Shown: positions 34,990-44,268 of the stretch, piece after piece
Layout of the letters: each line of letters opens with the position of its first letter
How positions within the stretch are numbered: position 1 is the stretch's first letter
Origin: Neobacillus mesonae
Lineage (GTDB): Bacteria > Bacillota > Bacilli > Paenibacillales > Paenibacillaceae
NCBI GenBank assembly: GCA_023715865.1
Contig: JAMBOW010000008.1
Location: forward strand, 62,001-126,000
Direction of reading: 5' to 3'
DNA: 64,000 bases
Made by a program: the position numbers and the translations under genes
Notes under the pieces: model-generated
The model's database searches: none
What the model was told of the DNA's origin: nothing
Seen by the model: the letters and a program-made list of their open reading frames with translations, nothing else

Positions 34990-35991
34990 ATGGAACTGCT
35001 GCAGGATCCTTTTGGCCGGATTCACGATTATATACGAATCTCGGTTACGGACCGTTGTAATTTACGATGCGTTTACTGCATGCCCGAAGAAGGAATGGAA
35101 TTTGCTCCTCATGAAGATATCATGACTTTTGAGGAAATTACCCAGGTTCTTCAGGTGCTTGCTCCCATGGGCATGCGCAAAGTTCGCCTGACCGGCGGTG
35201 AGCCGATGGTACGCAAAGATTTGGATAAGCTGGTAGCCATGATCTCGGCGATCGATGGAATTGATGACATCGCTCTGACAACGAATGCAATTTTCCTTGA
35301 GAAAAAGGCTCAGCTGCTGAAGGACGCCGGCTTGACCCGGATTAATATCAGCCTCGATTCTCTGCGTCAGGACCGCTTCTCCATGATTACCCGTGGCGGC
35401 GATGTTAACAAGGTTCTTCGGGGAATAGAAGCCGCGCAGGCTGCAGGATTAGACCCGATTAAGCTGAATGTCGTGCTTATGAAGGGCATTAATGACGATG
35501 AAATCAAAGATTTTATCGCCCTTACCCAGGATGCTCCTCTCCACGTCCGATTTATCGAATACATGCCGATCGGACATGCAAGTGACTCATGGCGCAAATC
35601 TTATCTGCCGCTGACTACCGTGCTGAATGCTTGTGAAGAGGCAGGCTGGGAGGTAGAGGATACCTCGGGTCCAAACGGCAACGGGCCTTCCGAATATCGC
35701 AAGCTAAAGGGAGCGAAAGGTACCTTCGGTTTGATTCACCCGGTCAGTGAACACTTCTGTGACAACTGCAACCGGCTTCGTATTACAGCAGACGGTCATA
35801 TCAAGGCTTGCCTCTATTGGTCTGATGAATATAACGTCCGTAAAGTCGCCGGTGATCGAGAGGCCACGGCTGCATTATTTTTGAAGGCTCTCGGCAATAA
35901 GCCCAAAAATCACGAGATGGCTCTCGCTCTGGAACAGAAGGCCCAAAGTAATACTCCAACCGTCAGAAGAATGTCTCAAATCGGCGGATAA
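34990..35991 (+). CDS. moaA: GTP 3',8-cyclase (molybdenum cofactor synthesis)
   Basis: Radical SAM enzyme starting molybdopterin synthesis from GTP. 333 residues with the SAM cluster CNLRCVYC near residue 24, GGEP near residue 74, the second C-terminal cluster (CDNCNRLRITADGHIKACL) and the essential terminal GG. ATG follows GGAAGG. It works with mobA (40087-40722), and the cofactor is needed by the oxidoreductase at 52554-54653. Confidence 0.96.
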   Translation: MELLQDPFGRIHDYIRISVTDRCNLRCVYCMPEEGMEFAPHEDIMTFEEITQVLQVLAPMGMRKVRLTGGEPMVRKDLDKLVAMISAIDGIDDIALTTNAIFLEKKAQLLKDAGLTRINISLDSLRQDRFSMITRGGDVNKVLRGIEAAQAAGLDPIKLNVVLMKGINDDEIKDFIALTQDAPLHVRFIEYMPIGHASDSWRKSYLPLTTVLNACEEAGWEVEDTSGPNGNGPSEYRKLKGAKGTFGLIHPVSEHFCDNCNRLRITADGHIKACLYWSDEYNVRKVAGDREATAALFLKALGNKPKNHEMALALEQKAQSNTPTVRRMSQIGG

Positions 35992-36044
35992 AAGCCACGG
36001 TGGTTACTCGCTTTAACTCATATATATTTCATTTACTGCAAGTT

Positions 36045-36070
36045 AAAGGTGATCTGTACAGATCACCTTT
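36045..36070. terminator. Hairpin between moaA and the LysE-type exporter
   Basis: AAAGGTGATCTG (36045-36056) pairs perfectly with its complement through 36070, and the following plus-strand bases are T-rich (TTTCTTTATT). Likely terminator for moaA. Confidence 0.75.
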
Positions 36071-36142
36071 CTTTATTCCCTCTATCTCTGTTAAATCGTG
36101 CTCGTGCTCATCATGATATAGACGCTAGATTCCCGGAATTTG

Positions 36143-36760
36143 TTACATCCCCGAAAAAACCTTGGACAGCATGTAAACTGCCAGCAGCGCCATCGTTATG
36201 GATGAGCCCTTGTTCATCAGGCGTGATATCTTCCCACTCTGATCCCACTTCCCCATCCCCCTTCCGCAGGCGGCCAGAAGAATGAACCAAATCCACGAGA
36301 CGAGAATGGTGACTAAAGTAAATGCATATCTCGCATTCCCTTCGTATTGAAGAGAATTGGTGCCGATGACTCCCAATATATCAATGAGGGCATGTGGGTT
36401 AAGGAAGGAAACAGATAATGCAAAAATAATTTGCTGACGAGCCGTAAGCGCCTTCCGCTCTCCTCCACTGCCGCTGTCTGCACGCCACAACGTCCAGGCC
36501 ATATATAACAGAAATAGGCAGCCTCCCGTATAGATCACTTCGGTAAGCCAGCTTTGTCCAGACAAGATGACCGACAACCCGCCAACCGAAAGGACAATTA
36601 GAATCGTGTCGCATACCGCTGCTGTAATGACCGCAGGCAGAGCATTGATCCATTTCGTTTGAGTTGCGCCTTGATTAAAAACAAACAGGTTTTGTGCACC
36701 CAAAGGTAGTATGAGTCCAACAGCTAATATGAAAGCGTGTAGGATCGCTTCATGTATCAT
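36143..36760 (-). CDS. LysE/ArgO family amino acid exporter
   Basis: 205-residue protein with about six membrane helices and the LysE-family N-terminus AVGLILPLGAQNLFVFNQG (residues 13-31), close to ArgO/LysE exporters of basic amino acids. Divergently transcribed from a MocR regulator with a 149-base gap, so it is the probable regulated target. Substrate not determined. Confidence 0.88.
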   Translation of the reverse strand: MIHEAILHAFILAVGLILPLGAQNLFVFNQGATQTKWINALPAVITAAVCDTILIVLSVGGLSVILSGQSWLTEVIYTGGCLFLLYMAWTLWRADSGSGGERKALTARQQIIFALSVSFLNPHALIDILGVIGTNSLQYEGNARYAFTLVTILVSWIWFILLAACGRGMGKWDQSGKISRLMNKGSSITMALLAVYMLSKVFSGM

Positions 36761-36834
36761 TTCATTTTTTCCTGCCCTTCTGATCTTATCTGATGTACAT
36801 CTATCCTACAGTGCGCCGTTTTACTTGTACCCAT

Positions 36835-36872
36835 CCATTTGGTTGATACTCATACCAGCCAAATGGTATAGT
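36835..36872 (+). promoter_or_regulatory. Shared control region of mocR and the exporter
   Basis: TTGATA (36843-36848), 18-base spacer and TATAGT (36867-36872) form the likely mocR promoter. It is framed by the inverted repeat CCATTTGG (36835-36842) and CCAAATGG (36859-36866), a candidate MocR operator. Confidence 0.6.
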
Positions 36873-36909
36873 ACGTGCATTAGTCCATCGAAAGGGGGTA
36901 CCCTTCCCT

Positions 36910-38370
36910 ATGGGTTTTTCCGAAATCAATTGGCAGCCAGACCCTCATCTTCCCCTTCCCCTGTACCGGCAGATTGAGGAATTTATTAAACAGAAGATTA
37001 TGCAGGCTGAATGGACCCCGGGTATGCGGCTTCCTTCCCAGCGATTGCTTGCTGAAGCCTTCCGTGTGAACCGCAGCACTATTATTGCTGCACTGGACGA
37101 GCTCCGTGCTGCCGGATTCATAGAAGGAAATCGCGGCGGCGGTACCATCGTTTCAAGAGCCGGCTGGACGGGAATACCGTTAACAGTCCCGGACTGGGAG
37201 GATTATGCGGAGAGCGGTACGTATTACCCTAATCTTCCGGAAGTGCAGGACATTAATCATACAGAGTTCAGCAAGGACGTCAAGAGACTGGGCACTGGAG
37301 AGTTATCCAATGATCTTCTCCCACATGCGGATTTCAGCAGAATTTATGCAGAGCTGTCGAAACACAGTCGCCATAGTCTCGGTTATCTTGAGCCTCAAGG
37401 CTCTTTGAAGCTGCGTGAGGCCGTGTCCACACATTTAGCCAAACACGGGATTATCTCTTCACCCGAATCCATTCTTATCGTTTCCGGCTCCATTCAAGCA
37501 ATGCAGCTTATCGCTATGGGGCTTTTGCCAAGAAAGGCTGCAATGCTTGTCGAGAAGCCCTCCTATCTATACTCCATCCACGCCTTTCAGTCCGCAGGAG
37601 TTCGGTTGATCGGCATGCCTATGGACGATGAAGGGATTCGTGTGGATCGATTACAAGATTATGTGCAGCAATATCATCCATCGCTGCTTTACACCATCCC
37701 ATCCTTTCAAAATCCGACAGGAACCATTATGAATGACGTAAGGCGTGACCAATTAATAAAAGCAGCAATGAATACGGGGCTGCCTATTCTGGAGGACAGC
37801 GCCTACAGTGAGCTCTGGTTTGATACAGCGCCTCCGCTATCCCTGAAGGCACGTGACCCCGGCGGTTATGTGCTTCACCTGGGGACCCTCTCCAAAACGG
37901 TCAGCCCAGGCATGCGCATCGGATGGGTGACAGGGCCCATGACAGTCATAAAGCGCCTGGCAGATATTAAAATGCAGACCGATTATGGAGCGAGCAGCTT
38001 AGCACAGGATGCAGCCTCCATCTGGCTGAACGAAGGATATCATGAAAGGCATTTGCTGCGGATAAGGCAGGAGCTGAAACGAAGAAGGGATGTTCTTCTA
38101 GGATTGCTGGACCGCTATTTCGCGGACATCGCGGAGTGGAATACACCTCAAGGCGGGTTTTATGTATGGGTTAGACTGAGGAACGGCATTAAGTCGGACA
38201 AGCTTTTTCGCAAAGCACTCTCTGAAGGCATTCTGATCAACCCCGGAAATATTTACGACCGAATGGAGCAACATTATGTCCGGCTATCCTATGCTTTTGC
38301 ATCTTTGACTGACCTGGAGCATGGTGTTCATACATTATCCCGGCTCGTTCGCAGCGAGTTGAAATCCTGA
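36910..38370 (+). CDS. MocR-type GntR/aminotransferase-fold regulator
   Basis: 486-residue transcription factor: N-terminal GntR winged helix (residues 12-80, PLYRQIEEFIKQKIMQAEW and LPSQRLLAEAFRVNRSTIIAALD), linker, then a class I aminotransferase-like domain with the PLP-lysine motif GTLSKTVSPGMRIGW near residue 325. MocR proteins sense PLP-linked amino compounds. Divergent placement suggests it controls the LysE-type exporter. ATG follows AAAGGGGGT. Confidence 0.9.
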   Translation: MGFSEINWQPDPHLPLPLYRQIEEFIKQKIMQAEWTPGMRLPSQRLLAEAFRVNRSTIIAALDELRAAGFIEGNRGGGTIVSRAGWTGIPLTVPDWEDYAESGTYYPNLPEVQDINHTEFSKDVKRLGTGELSNDLLPHADFSRIYAELSKHSRHSLGYLEPQGSLKLREAVSTHLAKHGIISSPESILIVSGSIQAMQLIAMGLLPRKAAMLVEKPSYLYSIHAFQSAGVRLIGMPMDDEGIRVDRLQDYVQQYHPSLLYTIPSFQNPTGTIMNDVRRDQLIKAAMNTGLPILEDSAYSELWFDTAPPLSLKARDPGGYVLHLGTLSKTVSPGMRIGWVTGPMTVIKRLADIKMQTDYGASSLAQDAASIWLNEGYHERHLLRIRQELKRRRDVLLGLLDRYFADIAEWNTPQGGFYVWVRLRNGIKSDKLFRKALSEGILINPGNIYDRMEQHYVRLSYAFASLTDLEHGVHTLSRLVRSELKS

Positions 38371-38529
38371 GTGAACATTTCTCCCCTGTTTGGCGATACT
38401 ATAGGCTGGAGAAAAGCAATCTAAAAAAATTCTACTGATTTTAAGCCAGTAACTTGCTCTTCACCAGTTAATAAATTTAAAATAAAGTGTAATATAAAAA
38501 GGTAACTTCAAAAAACGGAGGGATTATCG

Positions 38530-39363
38530 ATGACAATTACTCATCTGCAAGATACGGTCACACTGAACAACGGAGTTAAAATGCCTCAGTTTGGATTAGG
38601 CGTTTGGAAGGTTAAAGACGGTGAAGAAGCCTACGATGCAGTGAAACATGCGATCACGCACGGCTATCGTGCCATTGACACTGCTGCAGCATACAAGAAC
38701 GAGGAAAGTGTCGGCAAAGCCATCAAGGATGCAGGCGTCCCTCGCGAAGAGCTTTTTATTACAACAAAGGTTTGGAACAGCGATCAAGGCTATGAGTCAA
38801 CGCTTCGTGCATTTGATGAAAGCCTTGCGAAACTGGAACTAGAATATATTGATCTGTACCTGATTCACTGGCCCGTTGCAGGTAAATATAAAGACACATG
38901 GAAGGCGTTAGAGAAGCTATATGCGGATGGTAAAGTACGCGCTATCGGCGTCTGCAACTTCCATATCCACCACCTTGAAGATCTGCTGGCAGATGCCAAG
39001 GTCGTTCCGGCTGTCAATCAGGTTGAATTCCACCCTCAATTGTCCCAGGAACCGCTTCGTGCATTCTGTAAAGCACAGGGCATCTGGTTTGAAGGCTGGT
39101 CACCGCTCGGTAACGGCAAGCTGCTTGATAATACAACGATTAAAGTGATTGCCGATCGATACAATAAATCCGTGGCTCAGGTCATTCTGCGCTGGCACCT
39201 ACAAAGCGATGCGATTACGATTCCAAAATCCATTACGCCAAGCCGAATCGAAGAGAATGCAGATATCTTTGATTTCGAATTGACTGCAGAAGATATGGAC
39301 ACGATTAACGGCCTGAACAAAAATGAACGGACAGGCGCGGATCCTGATAACTTCAATTTCTAA
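38530..39363 (+). CDS. Aldo/keto reductase
   Basis: 277-residue NADPH-dependent reductase with the complete catalytic tetrad: Asp50, Tyr55 (DTAAAYKNEE), Lys80 (TTKVWNSDQG) and His113 (LIHWP). The C-terminal IPKSITPSRIEEN motif binds NADPH. Related to the YtbE/YvgN glyoxal and aldehyde reductases of Bacillus. ATG follows GGAGGG. Monocistronic. Confidence 0.93.
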   Translation: MTITHLQDTVTLNNGVKMPQFGLGVWKVKDGEEAYDAVKHAITHGYRAIDTAAAYKNEESVGKAIKDAGVPREELFITTKVWNSDQGYESTLRAFDESLAKLELEYIDLYLIHWPVAGKYKDTWKALEKLYADGKVRAIGVCNFHIHHLEDLLADAKVVPAVNQVEFHPQLSQEPLRAFCKAQGIWFEGWSPLGNGKLLDNTTIKVIADRYNKSVAQVILRWHLQSDAITIPKSITPSRIEENADIFDFELTAEDMDTINGLNKNERTGADPDNFNF

Positions 39364-39430
39364 TTAAAGAATAATCAAACAGTTTGTATCGCGAAGGCGT
39401 ACGAGCTCGCACATGATGTAAACAGTACAG

Positions 39431-39468
39431 GAAAGGTGATTCTATTGATGAATCGCCTTTCTTTGCTT
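39431..39468 (+). terminator. Terminator after the aldo/keto reductase
   Basis: GAAAGGTGATTC (39431-39442) pairs with GAATCGCCTTTC (39450-39461) with one wobble, then TTTGCTTT. Confidence 0.7.
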
Positions 39469-39500
39469 TATGACTTTAATCGAGAAGTGGAGGTAATGAG

Positions 39501-40112
39501 ATGAACCATCTGATTATTTATGCTCATCCTGTTCAAGACAGCTTTAATCATCAAATCAGCCAAACCGTGCAAAAGACACTGGAGAAGTTAGGACACAATG
39601 TGCTGCTGCGTGATTTATATGCATTAGATTTTGATCCCGTATTAAGTGAACAAGAAATGAGAGACTGCTATGCGGGGCAAAATCCGAAGGAAGACGTGCT
39701 GAAGGAGCAGCAATATGTAACAAATGCAGATACCTTAATCTTCATCTACCCAATATGGTGGGCAGGCATGCCCGCTATAATGAAAGGTTATATCGACCGT
39801 GTCCTCTCTTACGGCTATGCTTATGCTTACAGCGAGAACGGAGATATCGTCCGTATGCTTCAAGACAAGCACAGCTTACTTATTAACACCCATGGTTCAT
39901 CCAAAGCCCACTACGACAGGATTGGAATGACAGATGGTTTGAAAGTAACGGCAGGAGCAGGCATATTGGAATTTGTGGGCACACAGCCCAGAGGTCATTT
40001 ATTGTTCGGAGATATGGACGCCGCTGAGGATAAACAAAAAGCCTTGATTCTAGAGCAGCTCGAAGACGAGATTACGTCCCTGTTTGCTAGAGGAAAAAAT
40101 ACTTCCGCTTGA
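39501..40112 (+). CDS. NAD(P)H:quinone oxidoreductase, flavodoxin-like fold
   Basis: 203-residue FMN/FAD quinone reductase of the KefF/NQO1-like family: YAHPVQDSFNHQI at the N-terminus, the flavin-site FIYPIWWAGMPAIMKGYIDRVLSYG motif from residue 75 (given in part), and NTHGSS near residue 130. Two-electron reduction of quinones or electrophiles is likely. ATG has a GGAGGT site. Its last 26 bases overlap the convergent mobA gene. Confidence 0.9.
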   Translation: MNHLIIYAHPVQDSFNHQISQTVQKTLEKLGHNVLLRDLYALDFDPVLSEQEMRDCYAGQNPKEDVLKEQQYVTNADTLIFIYPIWWAGMPAIMKGYIDRVLSYGYAYAYSENGDIVRMLQDKHSLLINTHGSSKAHYDRIGMTDGLKVTAGAGILEFVGTQPRGHLLFGDMDAAEDKQKALILEQLEDEITSLFARGKNTSA

Positions 40113-40722
40113 TTCGCTCATAATCGTCTCTATGATTCATGTTTGTAAACATCTCCGTTATGTCTGCTTCAATTAACCCGGAGCTTGTTGAAAGCTGTTC
40201 TGCAGTAACATATTGAACCTCAATATGTTCGAGAAAACCCATCACCTTTCTCTTGCCTGCCTCCAGCTGCTGCTGCAGCACATGCGTTACGCTGCTATGG
40301 TACATGGCTATTAAAGGATGAATCTGCCCTTGGATAACAGGTACAAGCGCCTGTATGCCTGTTGCCTCCTGCTGCTCCGTAAGTTTGATCAGCGCTGTAA
40401 ACAGCGGTGCACGAACGAGCGGGGTGTCGCAGGGGACGATCAGGCTCCATCCGTCAGAATGGGCTGCCATGCTTGCCAGTCCTGCATGCAATCCAGCCAG
40501 CGGACCGCTTCCCGGGTATTGATCTATAGCTTGAATGTGACCAAGCTCTGCAAACGCCTCTCTCTGGCCTGCTCCAACCGCAATACTCACGCGCTCTACC
40601 GCTGTGGTCATCTCAGATGCAATAATCTGGATGACATTCCTGCTTCCGAGCGGCAGCAGCGCCTTGTCTGCTCCCATTCGTCTTGAAATCCCGCCTGCTA
40701 ATATAATTCCCGAAACTTGCAT
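40087..40722 (-). CDS. mobA: Molybdenum cofactor guanylyltransferase
   Basis: Attaches GMP to Mo-molybdopterin, giving the MGD form used by DMSO-reductase-family enzymes. 211 residues with the nucleotide-binding LAGGISRRMGADKALLPL and the VPCDTPLV metal motif near residue 95. ATG at 40722 is chosen over a GTG at 40731 that abuts the ribosome binding site. Supports bis-MGD maturation of the oxidoreductase at 52554-54653. Confidence 0.9.
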   Translation of the reverse strand: MQVSGIILAGGISRRMGADKALLPLGSRNVIQIIASEMTTAVERVSIAVGAGQREAFAELGHIQAIDQYPGSGPLAGLHAGLASMAAHSDGWSLIVPCDTPLVRAPLFTALIKLTEQQEATGIQALVPVIQGQIHPLIAMYHSSVTHVLQQQLEAGKRKVMGFLEHIEVQYVTAEQLSTSSGLIEADITEMFTNMNHRDDYERIKRKYFFL

Positions 40723-40877
40723 ACTGTTCACCCGCCCCTAAGAAATAATGCTGCCGTAAAAACAAAAAGGATTGTATCCCCTTACAGGTACGTGCTAAAG
40801 TGGAAGAAAAACGTCTTTGTTGCTAAACAATACAGCAGGATCATTTCAAAGATCCAACTGAAAGGAATGGCATCCCT

Positions 40878-42077
40878 TTGCATACCCCCTCATTATCGCA
40901 GCTGAAGCTGTATAATTTCTTCGTGTATGGCGCTGTTGCCGTATTCACCAGTTTTTTTCAAATTTATCTTCAAAATATTGGATTAACTAAAATTCAAATC
41001 GGTACACTTATGGCGATCGGCCCTTTCGTATCGCTGTTTGCAAACCCCTTCTGGGGATATATGAGCGACCGCTCGCAGAATATCCGTAAAACGGTTCTTT
41101 TCATGTTAACAGGTACACTATTATTCGTACAGGCTGTTTTTCTTGCTCCGACCTATAGTCTGATTTTTGCGGCGATGATCTTCTTCTACTTCTTCCAAAG
41201 TCCCTTATTTGCCCAAACCAACAGTATGATTCTGGTTTACATTGATGGAACAGGACACAAGTTCGGGTCATTCCGGTTATGGGGATCGCTCGGCTGGGCT
41301 TTAACCGCCATTGCAGCAGGTCCTATCATGGATCAGCTGGGAGACTCCCGTATTTCTGTGGTGTTTAGTGTGCTGCTGCTCATCGCCATCGTCTTTGCAA
41401 TTCTTCTGCCCAAGCTCCAGGGTACATCTGATGCGCCGATTGTCACCATGCGGGGTTTTGGTCAAGTGGTGCTTAATCCATATTTCATGAGCTTTATTAT
41501 TCTCGGCGTTCTTGTGTCTGTGCCTAATGCGATGAACAGCTCGTTCGTTTCGCTTTATATTACTGAGCTGGGCGGAAGCAAGCAAATGGTCGGTCTCGCC
41601 GTCTTTATGTCCTCTATCCTAGAGGTTGCCGTATTTCTGCTGTTTGATCGGTTCCTTAAGCGTAAAATGACCGTTCTGCTTGCTTGTCTGACCTTTGTAA
41701 GCATATTATTTGCCGTTCGCTGGGAGCTGATGGCGCTCGCTACCGATCCTTTGCAGATCGCGTTTATTCAGCTGCTCCATTCCGTGACCTTTGGCGGATA
41801 CTTCTATGTAGGGACTCAGCTGACCATGCTGTTTATCCCAAGACCTTACCGCTCGTCTGGCCAGGCGCTCTATACGCTCTCCTGGGGCGGAGTGTCCGGT
41901 GTCATTGCCGGAATATTCGGCGGATTCATGTTCCAGAACTTCGGGGCATCCGTCATGTATCAATACGGGGTGATTATGTCCGTCATTGGCGTGATCGGGT
42001 TCGGAGTCATGTTCTATATTGTTAAAAGATATGGATATCAGCCTCCTCTCCCGGCCAATTATAAGGTAGGAAGCTAG
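40878..42077 (+). CDS. MFS transporter (MFS_1-like/nucleoside-sugar symporter-like)
   Basis: 399-residue carrier with twelve predicted helices and the loop 2-3 motif NPFWGYMSDRSQNIRK near residue 56. The N-terminal YNFFVYGAVAVFTSFFQIYL style resembles LacY/HcaT-like MFS_1-like proteins. Substrate unknown. The start is TTG at 40878, about 11 bases after AAAGGA; there is no nearby ATG. Confidence 0.85.
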   Translation: MHTPSLSQLKLYNFFVYGAVAVFTSFFQIYLQNIGLTKIQIGTLMAIGPFVSLFANPFWGYMSDRSQNIRKTVLFMLTGTLLFVQAVFLAPTYSLIFAAMIFFYFFQSPLFAQTNSMILVYIDGTGHKFGSFRLWGSLGWALTAIAAGPIMDQLGDSRISVVFSVLLLIAIVFAILLPKLQGTSDAPIVTMRGFGQVVLNPYFMSFIILGVLVSVPNAMNSSFVSLYITELGGSKQMVGLAVFMSSILEVAVFLLFDRFLKRKMTVLLACLTFVSILFAVRWELMALATDPLQIAFIQLLHSVTFGGYFYVGTQLTMLFIPRPYRSSGQALYTLSWGGVSGVIAGIFGGFMFQNFGASVMYQYGVIMSVIGVIGFGVMFYIVKRYGYQPPLPANYKVGS

Positions 42078-42127
42078 CAGAGCCTCCTAACAGGCTTACA
42101 GCCTGAGTTTGCACAATCAATTTAAAT

Positions 42128-42166
42128 CCAAAAAAGCCGTTCCCTGATACATCAGAGAACGGCTTT
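42128..42166. terminator. Bidirectional terminator hairpin
   Basis: AAAGCCGTT (42133-42141) pairs with AACGGCTTT (42158-42166), with CTGA/TCAG inside. The minus strand has T6, the plus strand only a weak T-run. It lies between the MFS gene and glnS and can serve both. Confidence 0.75.
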
Positions 42167-42231
42167 ACTATTTACCCCACTTCATCCTTCCATTTACGCT
42201 TGTGGAAAATGGATTTTGAATTGAGGTTTAC

Positions 42232-42391
42232 TTGAGGCGTTTTAGCGGAGGAAGCAGAATGTTCCCGTTGGAGCGCCAGCGTTCGCCTTTGCTATTGAAT
42301 TTGCCCAACTGCATGTTCAATTAAATACACAAATTCAATAGCAACAGCGACCTGAGGGAAGATCTGCTTACGGAGCGACCTTACGCCTCAA
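42232..42391. repeat. 160-bp interrupted inverted-repeat element next to glnS
   Basis: Ends are TTGAGGCGT (42232-42240) and ACGCCTCAA (42383-42391), a perfect 9-bp match. The core arms TTGCTATTGAATTTG (42289-42303) and CAAATTCAATAGCAA (42330-42344) match over 15 bp. Between them the two halves also share AAGCAGA and TTCCC blocks, so the whole element can fold into one long imperfect hairpin. It has no open frame and no T-tract. It looks like a REP/MITE-type repeat, 25 bases past the glnS stop. Confidence 0.65.
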
Positions 42392-42416
42392 TCACTGTCA
42401 TTTCAACTTCTCCATT

Positions 42417-44120
42417 TTACGCCTTCGGCAAATGGAAGGAGCTCTTCAATGATACGACCCGATTAAACACAGGTTTGCCCGGCTCCGAATATTTAGAATC
42501 CACATTAAAATAGCCATGACGGAAGAATTGGAACTTGTCCTGCGGCGCAGCATCCTTCATGTTCGGCTCCACAAAGCCGTGAACGATGGTGAGCGAATTC
42601 GGGTTCAGCTCATCAAGGAATGATTTAGAAGCTGCTTCACCGGCTTCTTTTTCTTCCTCAACCTCGGTATCGCCTTCCGGCTCTTCCTTGTTAATCAGCG
42701 GCTCGATTAGACGGAACTCTGCAGGAATCGCCTGACTTGCTTCCACCCAATGAATAGTCCCTTTCACTTTGCGGCCAGTAAAGCCCGAGCCGCTCTTCGT
42801 TTCAGGATCATACGTACAGTGGATTTCAACGATGTTCCCCTCTTCGTCCTTGATGACATCGTTACATTTAATGAAGTATGCATGCTTCAATCGTACTTCA
42901 TTGCCAGGGAACAGGCGGAAATATTTGCTTGGCGGATTTTCCATGAAATCCTCGCGCTCAATATAAATTTCACGGGAGAATGGAATTTGGCGAGTCCCCA
43001 TTTCCTCATTCTCTTGGTTGTTCTCTGCTTCCAGCATTTCGGTTTGGCCTTCAGGATAGTTCGTAATTACGACCTTGATCGGATCAAGCACCGCCATTGT
43101 ACGAGGAGCCTTCAGTTTCAAGTCCTCACGGATAAAATGCTCCAGCATTTGCAGATCAACCAGGCCTTGGCTCTTGGAGATACCCGTCTCATATACAAAC
43201 TCCCGAAGCGCTTCCGGCGTATAGCCTCTGCGGCGAAGTCCTGAAATGGTCGGCATCCGCGGATCATCCCAGCCATCTACATGGCCTTCGTCCACGAGCA
43301 GCTTCAGCTTCCGTTTGCTGGTTACCGTCTGCGCCAGATTCAGCCGTCCGAATTCATATTGACGCGGCTCAGCAGAAAGCTCACAATGCTCAATAACCCA
43401 ATCATAGAACGGGCGTTGATCCTCAAACTCCAAGGAGCATAGGGAGTGAGTAACATGCTCGATTGCGTCCTCCACCGGATGGGCGAAGGTATACATCGGA
43501 TAAATGCACCATTTATCTCCTGTATTATGATGAGTGACATGTGCAATTCGATAAATAACAGGGTCACGCAGATTAATGTTTGGTGAAGCCATGTCAATCT
43601 TGGCACGCAGCACGCGCTCGCCGTCCTTGAATTCTCCGTTCCGCATCCGGGTGAACAGATCCAGATTCTCCTCAATGCTGCGATCACGGTAAGGACTGTT
43701 TTTGCCTGGTTCCGTTAACGTACCGCGCAGCTCGCGAATCTGATCAGGGCTCAGATCATCAACGTAAGCCAATCCCTTCTTAATCAAGATCACCGCACGA
43801 TTGTACATTTCTTCAAAATAATCCGATGCAAAACGCTTTTCCTTCCATTCAAAGCCGAGCCATTTCACATCTTCCTGAATGGACTTCACATATTCCTCGT
43901 CTTCCTTTGCCGGATTCGTATCATCGAAGCGTAAGTTGGTGCTGCCTCCGAACTCCTCGGCCAGGGAGAAGTTGATCCAAATCGCCTTGGCATGTCCGAT
44001 ATGTAAATAGCCGTTAGGCTCCGGCGGGAACCGTGTGACCACTTCCTTCACTTTTCCTGTTCGAAGATCTTCGGAGATCACGTTCTTTATAAAATTGGAG
44101 GGTGTTAAAGGCTTCTCCAC
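42417..44120 (-). CDS. glnS: Glutaminyl-tRNA synthetase
   Basis: 567-residue class I synthetase: FPPEPNGYLHIGHAKA with the HIGH motif near residue 39, GlnRS-type VTSKRKLKLL as the KMSKS equivalent near residue 267, then the two beta-barrel anticodon domains. A Glu-rich linker (EVEEEKEAGE) lies near residue 500. GTG at 44120, 9 bases after AGAAAGG, is the best start; a TTG at 44129 is in frame. Most Bacilli lack GlnRS and make Gln-tRNA by GatCAB, so this is unusual. No T-box is visible upstream. Confidence 0.92.
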   Translation of the reverse strand: MEKPLTPSNFIKNVISEDLRTGKVKEVVTRFPPEPNGYLHIGHAKAIWINFSLAEEFGGSTNLRFDDTNPAKEDEEYVKSIQEDVKWLGFEWKEKRFASDYFEEMYNRAVILIKKGLAYVDDLSPDQIRELRGTLTEPGKNSPYRDRSIEENLDLFTRMRNGEFKDGERVLRAKIDMASPNINLRDPVIYRIAHVTHHNTGDKWCIYPMYTFAHPVEDAIEHVTHSLCSLEFEDQRPFYDWVIEHCELSAEPRQYEFGRLNLAQTVTSKRKLKLLVDEGHVDGWDDPRMPTISGLRRRGYTPEALREFVYETGISKSQGLVDLQMLEHFIREDLKLKAPRTMAVLDPIKVVITNYPEGQTEMLEAENNQENEEMGTRQIPFSREIYIEREDFMENPPSKYFRLFPGNEVRLKHAYFIKCNDVIKDEEGNIVEIHCTYDPETKSGSGFTGRKVKGTIHWVEASQAIPAEFRLIEPLINKEEPEGDTEVEEEKEAGEAASKSFLDELNPNSLTIVHGFVEPNMKDAAPQDKFQFFRHGYFNVDSKYSEPGKPVFNRVVSLKSSFHLPKA

Positions 44121-44268
44121 AATTATCAACCTTTCTCTCTTGTATTGATGTCTAAACCAGCTTCACTGATTCATTTATCTATTTAATATACCTTTAACTC
44201 CAGCGCTCCGCAATGATTCGGCGTGAATAGAAAGCAGAGGCTGAAGAGGTTTTTTTATTCAACGAGGC

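Noticed and set aside
44121..44268. T-box leader before glnS
   Set aside because: No T-box sequence (AGGGTGG-like) or antiterminator/terminator pair was found, and the gap is short.
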